Part shown: positions 37,491 to 46,236 of the stretch, piece by piece
Layout of the letters: every line of letters begins with the position of its first letter
Position numbering within the stretch: position 1 is the stretch's first letter
Assembly (NCBI GenBank): GCA_024233085.1
Contig: JACKQC010000002.1
Coordinates: forward strand, 372,001-436,000
DNA length: 64,000 nt
DNA from: Akkermansiaceae bacterium
Lineage (GTDB): Bacteria; Verrucomicrobiota; Verrucomicrobiia; Verrucomicrobiales; DEV007
Direction of reading: 5' to 3'
The notes under the pieces: generated by a model
Database searches by the model: none
What the model saw: only the letters and a program-made list of their open reading frames with translations
What the model was told of the DNA's origin: nothing
Program-made: the position numbers and the translations under genes

Positions 37491-38093
37491 TCAGAGGACA
37501 TCCTTGGTGCTCGGCACGATATCGGCGATGCGCGGATCGATCCGGATGGCGGCGTCGACGGAGCGGGCGAGCCCTTTGAAGACCGCTTCGGCGAGGTGGT
37601 GACTGTCCCGGCCGTAAAGGATCTCGACGTGGACATTCGCCAGGGCATTGAAGGCGAAGGCGCGGAGAAATTCCTCCACCAGCGAAAAGGGAAAACTTCC
37701 GCCAATGGGGCCGGCGCCGTCGGGAGCGCGGAATTCGAGGAAGGGCCGGCCTCCGAAGTCAACCACCACGCGCGCCAGGGTCTCGTCCATGGGAAGCAGG
37801 GCGAAGCCGTAGCGAAAAATGCCGCGCTTTTCGCCGAGCGCCTCCCGCAGGGCTTGACCGAGCACGATGCCGGTGTCCTCGACGGTGTGGTGAAAATCCA
37901 CCTCGAGATCGCCTTTGGCCGCGATTTCCAGATCGATCCGGCTGTGCTTGGCGAAAAGCGTCAGCATGTGATCGAGGAAAGGGATGCCGGTGTCGATTTT
38001 CGAGACGCCGGTCCCGTCGAGGGTCGCGGCGAGGCGAATCTCGGTTTCGGCGGTCTTCCGGTGAAGGCTGGCGCTGCGGGGTGGCTGGCTCAT
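37491..38093 (-). CDS. hisB: Imidazoleglycerol-phosphate dehydratase
   Basis: HisB catalyses the sixth histidine step, IGP to imidazole acetol phosphate. This 200-aa monofunctional form has the manganese-binding motifs FLDHML, DFHHTVED and DSHHLAEAVFK. There is no phosphatase domain. The ATG at 38093 begins the family alignment (RKTAETEI after a short lead). First of two genes with hisH. Confidence 0.96.
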   Translation of the reverse strand: MSQPPRSASLHRKTAETEIRLAATLDGTGVSKIDTGIPFLDHMLTLFAKHSRIDLEIAAKGDLEVDFHHTVEDTGIVLGQALREALGEKRGIFRYGFALLPMDETLARVVVDFGGRPFLEFRAPDGAGPIGGSFPFSLVEEFLRAFAFNALANVHVEILYGRDSHHLAEAVFKGLARSVDAAIRIDPRIADIVPSTKDVL

Positions 38094-38212
38094 GGGTTTG
38101 TGGAACGGCCAATATAGGCGCAACCGGACCGCGCCGCAATTTGGCGCGTTTCCGGGGTCGGCTCTCGCCTCCGGGAGGCGTTTTGGCGCGGAGCGGTTTC
38201 TTCCGCCGGGAC

Positions 38213-39817
38213 TCAGCCTTTCTTGCCGCCCATGCCGGTCAGCTTCATCACCACGATCGTCAGCACGAGCAACCCGGCGACAATCTGCATGATGGTGGTG
38301 AAACTGATGCCGCCACCGCCACCCGAAGAGCGCCGGGGCTTTTCCTTCGCGTCGTCCTCCTCTTCGTCTTCCTCGTCCTTTTCCTCTTTGGTGGATTTTT
38401 TCTTCGAGGAGACGGACTGGGATTTTCCGGAGGATTTCGGTGTTTCTTCCTTCTTGGCGCCCGAGGTGGTGGCGTTCTGGGCCATCAGTTCGGTGAGCGA
38501 GGCGCCGATATCCTTCTTCTCCCCTTCCGGCGTTTCCTTGGCGGGTTCGTTCGCGGCGGCGATCTGGTCGGCGGTGGGGAGGCCGGCTCCCTTGGCGATT
38601 TCCGCCGCTGCCGCGGCGCCTTTCTTGTCGGCTTCCTCCTGCTTCTTCGCGTCGGCAATGGCGAGGCGTTTTTCGGAGATTTTCTGGGCCAGGGCGGCGG
38701 CGTAAGTGCTGGCTTTCTTCGGGCCGGAGGATTTGGAGGATGAGCGCTTCCCGCCGGTACTCTTATCTTTGGAAGATGAAGCGCTCGCGGTCGTAATCGT
38801 CAGCGCCTCCTTGATGGCGGCGTCGGCTTCGTCGAGCTTGCCTTCGGAGATCATTTCGTCCGCCGCGACGAGCTTGTCCGACTGTTCCTTCAGGGCGGCT
38901 TTATCGTAGCTTTTGAGCCGCTCGATTTCGCTCTTCACTTGGGAGATGGCCTCTTCGAGGCTCGATTTGGAATTCTGATTGACGCTCAACCACTTGATCC
39001 CGGCGGCTTTTTCCCTCTCCACGACGGCGGCGTGCTGGGCTTCTTCGCGTTTCCGGGCATTTTCGACCTGGGCGAGGGCGACTTCGTCGAGCAGTTTTTT
39101 GTCCTCCTCGTATTTCTGGTTACGATATTCGACTGACTGCAGGAGGCTGGTGAGGCGCTGGCCGTAGGCGGGGAGCAGTTGTTCGGCGGTGGGGATGGCC
39201 TCGGCGAAGCCGGGCGTGCCGAAATATTGCTCTTCGAGAGTTTCGAAATTCCGAAGGGCGCCGATGTAGTTGGCCTGGCCGGCAATCAGGCGCATCACGA
39301 GATTGAGCTTGCGGGCCTCGGTGAGGGTGGCGAATTCCAACTGGCGCTGGGGGGTGATCCATTCGCCCTCGAGTTTCACGAAGCCGCGCTCGACCTTGTC
39401 CTTTTCGTCCTCCAGTTCCTTGAGAATTTTCTCGACCTCGGACTTGTGCTTGCTGGCGGGATAGGTTCGGAGAAAGGCGGTCGGCCCGGCTTCGATCAGG
39501 CTTTGGTAGTCGGACGGCTTCAGGAGCGACGGTGTCGGGAGCTTTTTCTTCACCTCGCCAAAGGCGAGTTCCTCGGGACTGGTCCGGGTCATTTCGAGGA
39601 TGTCGGTCTTCAGGATGGTCTTGGTTTCCTTGATGCTGGCGGAGAGCTGGACCTCCAGCTTGATGGAGTCGGCGGCCTCGAACGTGATGCGCCCCTCGAG
39701 GGTCTCGCCGCTCTTCAGCTTGATGGTGTCGGCGCTGGCCGGATGGGGTCCCGCCACCAGCAGGGCGGCGGCGAAGAGGACGGCGAACGCGGAGAGTTTC
39801 TCGGTAACGGTTTTCAT
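38213..39817 (-). CDS. Secreted coiled-coil membrane-anchored protein, PTPDL-like
   Basis: This 534-aa protein has a signal peptide (about 1-30). An SHD1-like or Sm-like beta segment (DTIKLKSGETLEGRITFEAA) is followed by LPTPSLLKPSDYQ, which resembles the PTPDL family named in Verrucomicrobia. A central coiled coil (about 200-370) is followed by a Lys/Glu/Asp-rich disordered stretch. A C-terminal membrane helix (about 505-527) ends in GGKKG. Probably a cell-envelope structural protein; function unknown. The ATG at 39817 has AGAGG seven bases upstream, better placed than the ATG at 39823. Confidence 0.75.
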   Translation of the reverse strand: MKTVTEKLSAFAVLFAAALLVAGPHPASADTIKLKSGETLEGRITFEAADSIKLEVQLSASIKETKTILKTDILEMTRTSPEELAFGEVKKKLPTPSLLKPSDYQSLIEAGPTAFLRTYPASKHKSEVEKILKELEDEKDKVERGFVKLEGEWITPQRQLEFATLTEARKLNLVMRLIAGQANYIGALRNFETLEEQYFGTPGFAEAIPTAEQLLPAYGQRLTSLLQSVEYRNQKYEEDKKLLDEVALAQVENARKREEAQHAAVVEREKAAGIKWLSVNQNSKSSLEEAISQVKSEIERLKSYDKAALKEQSDKLVAADEMISEGKLDEADAAIKEALTITTASASSSKDKSTGGKRSSSKSSGPKKASTYAAALAQKISEKRLAIADAKKQEEADKKGAAAAAEIAKGAGLPTADQIAAANEPAKETPEGEKKDIGASLTELMAQNATTSGAKKEETPKSSGKSQSVSSKKKSTKEEKDEEDEEEDDAKEKPRRSSGGGGGISFTTIMQIVAGLLVLTIVVMKLTGMGGKKG

Positions 39818-40010
39818 AAACATGCCTCTGGGATTTCGATGGATTTGCCTTCCGATCACTTGGAACAAGGAAATGGGTGGAACGCGTCATCATAAGGGGA
39901 TTCGCCGCCGGATCGCAAAAGGTTTTCGCTTTCATTTTTTCGGCGGGAATCGCGGAGAACCGGCTTTTTTCGCGAAAAACCCTTAAGTTGCGTTAATATC
40001 CCGCCTCGCT

Positions 40011-40844
40011 GTGACAACGATCGTGATTTGCAGTCAAAAGGGCGGTGTCGGGAAGACCACGGTAACCGTCAATCTGGGATATTCCCTCGCCCGGAGGGGC
40101 TGGCAGGTGTTGCTCGTCGATGCCGATCCACAGGGGGGCGTGGGACTTTCGCTGACGGAAAAGGCCCGCGAAGCGCGGGGTTTTTTCAATGTGCTCGGAT
40201 CCCCCGAGGCGACGCCCGAGGAGGCGTCCCGGCTGGTGCTCGACACGCGGCTGCCGGAGTTCAAACTGCTCATGTGCGGCCAGGCTCCGGAGGGCGAGGA
40301 CGGGCACCCGGTCGATTTTTCCGGCGGGGAAGTCCGCCGTCGCCTCGAGAAAATGCTGGCGACCTTCAAGAGCTTCGATGTGGTCCTCGTCGACACGGCC
40401 GCCGGCGTCCACGGACTGACCCGGGAGTTGATGGCTCTCGCCGATCACCTGATCCTCCCGCTCCAGGCCGAGCCGCTCAGCGCCCGAACGCTGCCGCAGA
40501 TGCTGCGCGCCGCCTCGCTGCTGCGGAAACAAAACGGCGGCGCCGCGCCGGGCATCGCCGGCCTGCTCCTCACCATGGTCCGGCCCGACGATGCCGTTTC
40601 GGAGGAGGTGCGGCGCGAGGTGCGCCAGATGTTGCCCAAAGAGTTGGTCTTCGACGCCGAGATTCCGCGGGACCACGCCTTTCTCAAAGCCAGCCGCGCC
40701 GGCGTCCCACTCGGCCTGCTCCAGCGGCAGCCGCCGGCTTCGGCCTTGAACTTCGACCGTCTCGCCGCCGAACTGGAGGAGCGCCTGCAATGGAAAACCG
40801 ACCCCGAGAATGCGAACGATGAGTACACTCGGCTCATGGATTAA
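40011..40844 (+). CDS. ParA/MinD-family ATPase
   Basis: This 277-aa protein has a deviant Walker A KGGVGKTT (residues 10-17), LLVDADPQGG (A' motif) and VVLVDTAAG (Walker B). No helix-turn-helix or ParB gene is nearby, so it is not clearly a chromosome-partition ParA; positioning of an envelope or surface complex is as likely. It starts with GTG. Its end overlaps the next gene by 26 bp, so the two products are probably partners. Confidence 0.9.
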   Translation: MTTIVICSQKGGVGKTTVTVNLGYSLARRGWQVLLVDADPQGGVGLSLTEKAREARGFFNVLGSPEATPEEASRLVLDTRLPEFKLLMCGQAPEGEDGHPVDFSGGEVRRRLEKMLATFKSFDVVLVDTAAGVHGLTRELMALADHLILPLQAEPLSARTLPQMLRAASLLRKQNGGAAPGIAGLLLTMVRPDDAVSEEVRREVRQMLPKELVFDAEIPRDHAFLKASRAGVPLGLLQRQPPASALNFDRLAAELEERLQWKTDPENANDEYTRLMD

Positions 40845-42012
40845 CCCCGACGAACTGGCCGATCTGGTCAGCGATCTCACCCGCACCGCGTCCGATCCGG
40901 AGCCGGCGGCTCCCGAAGCCGAGGCTGTCGCGGCTCCGCTGGAGATCGATCCGCTTTTCGAAATTCGCTACCACGACGAAGCGGATCTTCCCACCGGACC
41001 GCCGTCTGAAAGCGACCGTTCCGCCGACACTCCGTCCGCGATGAGGGACCTCCCGGTCTTCCCGATCGGGAACGAATCGGAGCCGGAAACCTCCGACGAA
41101 GCCGCTGTCTCAAAGATCGGGACGAAACCGAAACGCGGGGAAGAAGCGGAATTGGAAGCGCCTCCCCTCGAAACTTCCGCGGCGGACGAAGGGGACCCTT
41201 TCCCGATTACGGATTCCGTCCGAATGGACGCGCCCTGCGAGGCCGAAACGGAATGTCCGCCGGAGGACTCGGCCGCCGTATCCGGCCCGGACGATTTGGA
41301 GGCCGCTTTCTCGGAGCCGGGAGCGATCACCACCGACGACTACCGGCCGCGCCGCGCGCTGGCGGCGGAGTCGCTGGAAAAGGCCCGCAGCCGAGCCCAG
41401 CAGGGCGGTTTGTTGAAAGGCGGCCGGGAAATCCCATCGCCGCCGATCGCCGAGGCCCCGCCGATCGAATCGGCGGCCGACGAGGAGCCTTTCGAGATGG
41501 TCGAGTTTGACGAGATCCCGGCCGAGGCCCCGAAAAAAGCCGCACCGGAACCCGCACCGGCGCCGGTGCCCACTTCCGCTTTGCCATCCCATCAGAAAGC
41601 GGCACCATCCGCCGGTTCCGGTCCGTCCCGCCTTTTTCGGCGGCGCCTGCGGGAGTTTGCCGACTCGGTGATGACGCTGGCGGGCGGACGCGACGTCACG
41701 GTCACCGACTTTCAGAGCTATCGCCTTCATCCCGCCGAGGAGGGGTCGGTTGTCGAAACGACGGCGGCGTGGTTGACGCGTTTGCTGGGAGCTTTGCCGG
41801 TTTCGTTTCAGGCCGCGCCATCCGGCGAAGGCGCCACCCAGATCGCGCTCCGGGACGGGGGATGGCTTTGCATCCTGACGGCGGAAAGCGCTTCGGGCGG
41901 GGTTTGCGCCTCGTTTCAGGCCCCGGCCCCGTTGGATGCGGAGACCGCCGCCCGCGTGCGCGCCGAACTGCGCTCCGCGCTCGGCGCGAAAGTTCTGCGC
42001 GAGGATCACTGA
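40819..42012 (+). CDS. Acidic, proline-rich protein with C-terminal globular domain
   Basis: This 397-aa protein is not recognised. Residues 1-260 are rich in Glu, Asp, Pro and Ala and probably disordered. Residues about 275-395 look folded (LREFADSVMTLAGGRDVT... to ARVRAELRSALG). No signal peptide or membrane helix. The start at the ATG 40819 overlaps the ParA gene's end by 26 bp, which argues for a functional pair in which this protein is the cargo adaptor or effector of the ATPase. An ATG at 40810 is also possible. Confidence 0.72.
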   Translation: MSTLGSWINPDELADLVSDLTRTASDPEPAAPEAEAVAAPLEIDPLFEIRYHDEADLPTGPPSESDRSADTPSAMRDLPVFPIGNESEPETSDEAAVSKIGTKPKRGEEAELEAPPLETSAADEGDPFPITDSVRMDAPCEAETECPPEDSAAVSGPDDLEAAFSEPGAITTDDYRPRRALAAESLEKARSRAQQGGLLKGGREIPSPPIAEAPPIESAADEEPFEMVEFDEIPAEAPKKAAPEPAPAPVPTSALPSHQKAAPSAGSGPSRLFRRRLREFADSVMTLAGGRDVTVTDFQSYRLHPAEEGSVVETTAAWLTRLLGALPVSFQAAPSGEGATQIALRDGGWLCILTAESASGGVCASFQAPAPLDAETAARVRAELRSALGAKVLREDH

Positions 42013-42040
42013 AAAGGCGCGGCTTTTTTCCGAGCGATTC

Positions 42041-43102
42041 ATGGACGGCCAGCCGCAGATTCTCGCGATCCAGATCAAACGGATCGGCGACCTCATCTTG
42101 ACTGTGCCGGCACTGGCGCGGCTGAAGCGCGAAGTCCCCGGAGCCCGCGTCACGCTGGTGACCCTCGGCGCGGCCGGACAGCTCGCGCCCGCCATCGCCG
42201 GGCTGGGCGAACACCTCAACTATCGGTACCGGCGCCCCAACCTCGCGCTGTGGCGGACCCTCGCCGACAGGCGATTCGAAGTGGCGCTCGATTTCAACGG
42301 CTCGGACCGCTCAGCGTTGATGACCCTCCTCAGCGGAGCCGAGACCGCCGCGACCTACACGAAACGCGCCGCCTCCCCCTTCCGCGAGCGTATCTACTCC
42401 CACACCAGCAACGCCCCGCTGAAGACGATGCACACCATCGACCACATGGTCGCCCTGCTCGATGCGATCGGCTTGCCGCCCGCCACAGCGCCAGAGCCCC
42501 TGCGTCTCGCGATTCCGGCCCCGGTCCAGGCGGCGGTGGATCGGCGCCTCGAAGCTCTCCTGGGAAAACCGGACGCCCCCTTCGCCGTCATCCACGCCGG
42601 AACGGCGCGCGACGAAAAATACTGGGAAGCCTCCCGCTGGGCGGCCGTCATCGATCACCTGGAAAAGGAACGCGGCCTGCGCTGCGTCCTGACCGGCGGG
42701 ACCGACACGGTCGAAGCCGCCCACCTGGGCGCCATCGCGAGTCTCGCCGGCGTCGCGCCCGCGGTGTTGGCGGGCAAACTCTCGCTACTGGAAACGGCGG
42801 CCGTCATTCGCCGCTCCACCATCGCCCTCGGGGTGGACACCGCCGCGATGCATCTCGCCGCCGCCTTCGAACGCCCCCAGATCGTGCTCTACGGGCCGAC
42901 CAATCCGTTTCACTGGCGGCCCCGGCATCCGAACGCCCGTGTCATTCTCTCCGGCGAATCCGGGGTGCTGCCGGAGGCCTGGGACCTCAGCCGGACCAAT
43001 AAACGCTCGATGAACCGCATCGAAACCCGTCAGGTGATCGACGCCATCGAAAGCTGGGATCCCGCCTCGCTGACCGCCGCCGGCGGGACCCGACAGGGTT
43101 AG
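42041..43102 (+). CDS. Glycosyltransferase family 9 (heptosyltransferase-like)
   Basis: In this 353-aa protein the N-terminal ILAIQIKRIGDLILTVPAL is the GT9 start. VIHAGTARDEKYWEASRWAAVI and GVDTAAMHLAAAFERPQIVLYGPTNP are its nucleotide-sugar half. It probably adds a heptose or similar sugar to a lipopolysaccharide core on the inner membrane face. The last residues, RQG-stop, are encoded by the left arm of a REP-like repeat. The next gene is convergent. Confidence 0.93.
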   Translation: MDGQPQILAIQIKRIGDLILTVPALARLKREVPGARVTLVTLGAAGQLAPAIAGLGEHLNYRYRRPNLALWRTLADRRFEVALDFNGSDRSALMTLLSGAETAATYTKRAASPFRERIYSHTSNAPLKTMHTIDHMVALLDAIGLPPATAPEPLRLAIPAPVQAAVDRRLEALLGKPDAPFAVIHAGTARDEKYWEASRWAAVIDHLEKERGLRCVLTGGTDTVEAAHLGAIASLAGVAPAVLAGKLSLLETAAVIRRSTIALGVDTAAMHLAAAFERPQIVLYGPTNPFHWRPRHPNARVILSGESGVLPEAWDLSRTNKRSMNRIETRQVIDAIESWDPASLTAAGGTRQG

Positions 43103-43127
43103 GTCACGGAGTCAACCCTGTCGACTC
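43091..43127 (+). repeat. REP-like palindrome, copy 5
   Basis: Arms are ACAGGGTT (43093-43100) and AACCCTGT (43114-43121). The TAG at 43100-43102 is the GT9 stop. Convergent junction with the small membrane protein gene. Confidence 0.85.
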
Positions 43128-43162
43128 CGGAGGGCCGCCCGACCAAGCCTGAAGCCCGCGGC

Positions 43163-43492
43163 TCAGGCCTGCTCGATGAAATACTCCTCGCCCCCGATGA
43201 TGTCGGCGTCCGGATTGATGCCGCTGTGGCGAATCCCCTCCAGCTTGCGCGTGCTGCCGCGGCGCGACGACGGACGGTGGAGCGTCTTGAGCGTGTAATC
43301 GATCGCCAGCGGCAGCGCGGCCAGCGCGCCGAGCGAGAAAAGCGTCGAGGCGATGCTGTGGCGCGTCCGCGGCTTCATGCGCTCCGATAGCAGAAGACCG
43401 ACGGCGCACCCGACCGCGGCGGGCGCAATGGACAAGGCCGCGCCGAGCAGGGTGGCGTTGGGAGAATGACGATCTTCAGGATGCATGGTCAT
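43163..43492 (-). CDS. Small membrane protein, function unknown
   Basis: This 109-aa protein has two likely membrane helices (LLGAALSIAPAAVGCAVGLLL and, after a short loop, SIASTLFSLGALAALPLAID). A polar tail follows. No family is recognised. The ATG at 43492 is the upper of two in-frame choices (the other is 43486). An AT-rich stretch upstream (43496-43560) may hold its promoter and that of the divergent guanylyltransferase gene. Confidence 0.6.
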   Translation of the reverse strand: MTMHPEDRHSPNATLLGAALSIAPAAVGCAVGLLLSERMKPRTRHSIASTLFSLGALAALPLAIDYTLKTLHRPSSRRGSTRKLEGIRHSGINPDADIIGGEEYFIEQA

Positions 43493-43495
43493 CAA

Positions 43496-43624
43496 CAGTT
43501 ATAATAATACAAATTTCCAGATTAAAAATAAATATTTGTAAAATTTTTGTCGATATTAACGGCTTTTCACCGACAGTGCGGTCTTATTTTTTATCCGGCA
43601 TTTCCCGTCGAAATCAACCTCGCC
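43496..43624. promoter_or_regulatory. AT-rich divergent promoter region
   Basis: The stretch 43496-43590 is far more AT-rich than the window average, with ACAAATTT near 43508 and AATATTTGT near 43530 as an imperfect inverted pair and several TA-rich hexamers. It lies between divergent genes. I cannot assign exact -10 or -35 elements. Confidence 0.45.
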
Positions 43625-44707
43625 ATGCCTGATTCTTCCCCTCCCGTTTACGGTCTCGTGCTTGCCGGAGGCAGCGGTTCCCGATTCTGGCCCCTGAGCC
43701 GCAACGACAAACCGAAGCAGCTGCTGAAGCTCTTCGACGACGAAACCCTGCTCGAAAAAGCCGTCCGACGCCTCGACGGACTGGTTCCTCCCGGGCGAAT
43801 TCTCGTCCTCACCAATCATGCCCAGCTCGCCGGGGTGAAAGAAGTCCTGCCCTGGCTGCCGGAGGAAAATTTTTTCGCCGAACCGGACAAGCGCGACACC
43901 GGCCCGGCCATCGCGCTGGGCATCGGGGCCGTCGCGCGGCGCGATCCGGAGGCGGTGATGATGGTGCTGCCCGCCGATCAGTTGATCGCCGACGCGGAGG
44001 GGTTCCGATCCGTGATGGCTGCCGCCGTCGAAGCGGCCGCGAAGGGCGACGCCATTGTCACCCTGGGGATCAAGCCCACCTGGCCCTGTCCCGGCTACGG
44101 CTATATCGAGCGCGGCGCCCGGGCCCGGATTTCAGGCGTGGAGGGCGGCCATCCCGTCCACGAGGTGGTGCGTTTTCGCGAAAAACCCGACACCGATCTC
44201 GCCGAGCGGTTTTTGGCGGATGGTCACTTCAGTTGGAATGCCGGGATTTTCGTCTGGTCGATCGCCACGGTGATGCGTGAGCTGGCGCGGCACTGTCCGG
44301 AGCTGGCGGATTTCGTGACCGAACTCCGCCACTCCCGCGATTTCGACGCCACGGTCGCGGCGCAGTTTCCGAAGCTGACCCGCATCTCGGTGGACTACGC
44401 GCTGATGGAAAAAGCCACCCGCGTTTTCAACATCGAGGCCGACATCGGCTGGGATGACGTGGGCGGCTGGGTCTCGGTCGGCAAATATCTCGAGCAAGCC
44501 GGCCGGGACAACGCCACCCGAGGTCCCGTGACCCTCTTGGATTCCTACAACAATGTCGTCTATTCCAGCGGGGGCGCGCGGGTCGCCCTGCTCGGCGTGC
44601 ATGATCTGGTCGTCGTCCAGACCAGCGACGCGGTTTTGGTCGCCGACAAGGACGAGGCCGACCGGATCAAGAAACTGGTGGAGGACCTGCCGCCGGAGTT
44701 GTGCTGA
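43625..44707 (+). CDS. manC: Mannose-1-phosphate guanylyltransferase
   Basis: This enzyme makes GDP-mannose from mannose-1-phosphate and GTP, a precursor for surface glycans. The 360-aa product has the nucleotidyltransferase signature LVLAGGSGSRFWPLSRNDKPKQL and the FREKP and IGWDDVGGW motifs. It lacks the phosphomannose isomerase domain of the longer bifunctional forms. I chose the ATG at 43625 directly before the signature. The symbol is by family; manC-type naming is not certain for the short form. Confidence 0.93.
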   Translation: MPDSSPPVYGLVLAGGSGSRFWPLSRNDKPKQLLKLFDDETLLEKAVRRLDGLVPPGRILVLTNHAQLAGVKEVLPWLPEENFFAEPDKRDTGPAIALGIGAVARRDPEAVMMVLPADQLIADAEGFRSVMAAAVEAAAKGDAIVTLGIKPTWPCPGYGYIERGARARISGVEGGHPVHEVVRFREKPDTDLAERFLADGHFSWNAGIFVWSIATVMRELARHCPELADFVTELRHSRDFDATVAAQFPKLTRISVDYALMEKATRVFNIEADIGWDDVGGWVSVGKYLEQAGRDNATRGPVTLLDSYNNVVYSSGGARVALLGVHDLVVVQTSDAVLVADKDEADRIKKLVEDLPPELC

Positions 44708-44759
44708 CAGAGGGAGCGGCGGATCGAACGGGAATTTTTTGGTTGGACAGGCCCCCGGC

Positions 44760-44782
44760 TTTGTGCGAGAGACTTGCACAAA
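44760..44782 (+). promoter_or_regulatory. Inverted repeat at the methyltransferase start codon
   Basis: TTTGTGC (44760-44766) pairs with GCACAAA (44776-44782) around a 9-nt loop containing GAGAG, which may be the ribosome-binding site. The A of the ATG closes the stem. It could be an operator or a translational control hairpin. Confidence 0.4.
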
Positions 44783-46236
44783 TGATCAGCAACCGCAAAC
44801 GGCTTGGCCAGTACTTCACCCCGGATGAAGTGGCTTCGTCGCTGGTGCGCTGGGTGGTTCGCCGTAAGACCGATCGGATTCTGGACCCATCCTGCGGCGA
44901 CGGGCAGTTTTTGAAACACCACCGTCACTCGGTGGGTGTTGAGATTTGCGCCGAAGCCGCGAGCGAAGCACGGAAGCAGGCTCCTTCCGCGCTGGTTCAT
45001 GGGGGCGAATTTTTTCGATGGGCGAGCGCCACTTCGGAGCGCTTCGATGGAATTGCCGGGAATCCTCCTTTCATTCGATTTCAATCGTTCAAAGGCGAAG
45101 TACGCGCGGAAGCCCTGGCGGCGGCAAGTGTGATGGGGGCCAATTTCAGTGCCCTGACTTCATCCTGGGCGCCCTTTGTCCTGGTGGCGGCCGGTCTGTT
45201 GAAATTCGGTGGCCGAATGGCATTTGTCGTTCCGGCCGAGATAGGTCATGCCAACTACGCACGGGAGTTGATACCCGCGCTCTGTGGTCGGTTTCGCGAA
45301 GTTAGGGTCATCGCCTGCAGAGAGAAGTTGTTTCCCGCACTTTCGGAAGATTGTTGGCTGCTGTGGTGCGACGGATACGGGTCACGTTGCGGGGAGGTGG
45401 GCATGTCGATTTTGGACCGGTTCATGCCGTCAATGGAGGTCCCCGCGCCGAATCGCGGGATTTCACTTTCCGAATGGAACGCAATGGGGGGAAGGCTGCG
45501 TCCGTTCTTGTTGACCGTGGAGGAGCGGGAAATCTATCGAGACTTGAAAAACCGGCCCACGGTCAGGGCTTTTGGGGATTTGGCGAATGCCAGTATTGGT
45601 TATGTGAGTGGTGCGAACGATTTTTTTCATCTGCGCCCGAGCCAAGCGAACTCTTTCAGGATCCCCGATCGCTGGCTGAGGGTCGCCGTCCGAAAGGCGA
45701 GCCAGCTTCCCGGCGGACCGGTGAAGCGGTCGGACGTCGAGCGCTGGCTCACCAATGACGACCCGGTGCTGCTTTTGGATCTCAATGGAATCGACCGCCT
45801 GCCGGCGGAAATCCGCCGTTATCTTGACACCGAGGAAGGTGAAAAAGCCCGCGCGACCTACAAGTGCCGGAATCGAAAGCCCTGGTACGCCGTGCCCGAT
45901 GTCAAAGTGCCCACGGCCTTCATGACGGTGATGAACGGTCGTCGGCCTTCGCTGATCTTCAACGAAGCCGACTGCGTCTGCACGAATTCGCTGCATGCCG
46001 TCACCTTGCGGTCCGGCGTCAGTGCTCCGGTATTGCGGTCCGGGTGGGAGTCAGCCCTCGCGGAGCTGGGTACCGAGATCGAGGGACATCCCCTCGGCGG
46101 GGGCATGCTGAAGCTCGAGCCACGCGAGGCGCAAAAAATTCCGATTCCGACCGGCCCGATTTCGCTCACTTCCGCCGAGCATTCCGCCCTGTTGCAAGCC
46201 ACTCAGACGATGCGAACCTGGCGCCATTATGGCTGA
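44782..46236 (+). CDS. N6-adenine DNA methyltransferase (Eco57I/TaqI-like)
   Basis: In this 484-aa protein the start KRLGQYFTPDEVA and motif I LDPSCGDGQFL bind S-adenosylmethionine. Motif IV GNPPFIRF is the catalytic NPPF of gamma-type adenine methyltransferases. The C-terminal half is likely the target recognition domain. The ATG at 44782 is chosen because the family begins there. The gene overlaps the next by 8 bp, forming a restriction-modification pair. The pair lies between manC and ruvX and has lower GC than either, which suggests horizontal transfer. Confidence 0.92.
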   Translation: MISNRKRLGQYFTPDEVASSLVRWVVRRKTDRILDPSCGDGQFLKHHRHSVGVEICAEAASEARKQAPSALVHGGEFFRWASATSERFDGIAGNPPFIRFQSFKGEVRAEALAAASVMGANFSALTSSWAPFVLVAAGLLKFGGRMAFVVPAEIGHANYARELIPALCGRFREVRVIACREKLFPALSEDCWLLWCDGYGSRCGEVGMSILDRFMPSMEVPAPNRGISLSEWNAMGGRLRPFLLTVEEREIYRDLKNRPTVRAFGDLANASIGYVSGANDFFHLRPSQANSFRIPDRWLRVAVRKASQLPGGPVKRSDVERWLTNDDPVLLLDLNGIDRLPAEIRRYLDTEEGEKARATYKCRNRKPWYAVPDVKVPTAFMTVMNGRRPSLIFNEADCVCTNSLHAVTLRSGVSAPVLRSGWESALAELGTEIEGHPLGGGMLKLEPREAQKIPIPTGPISLTSAEHSALLQATQTMRTWRHYG

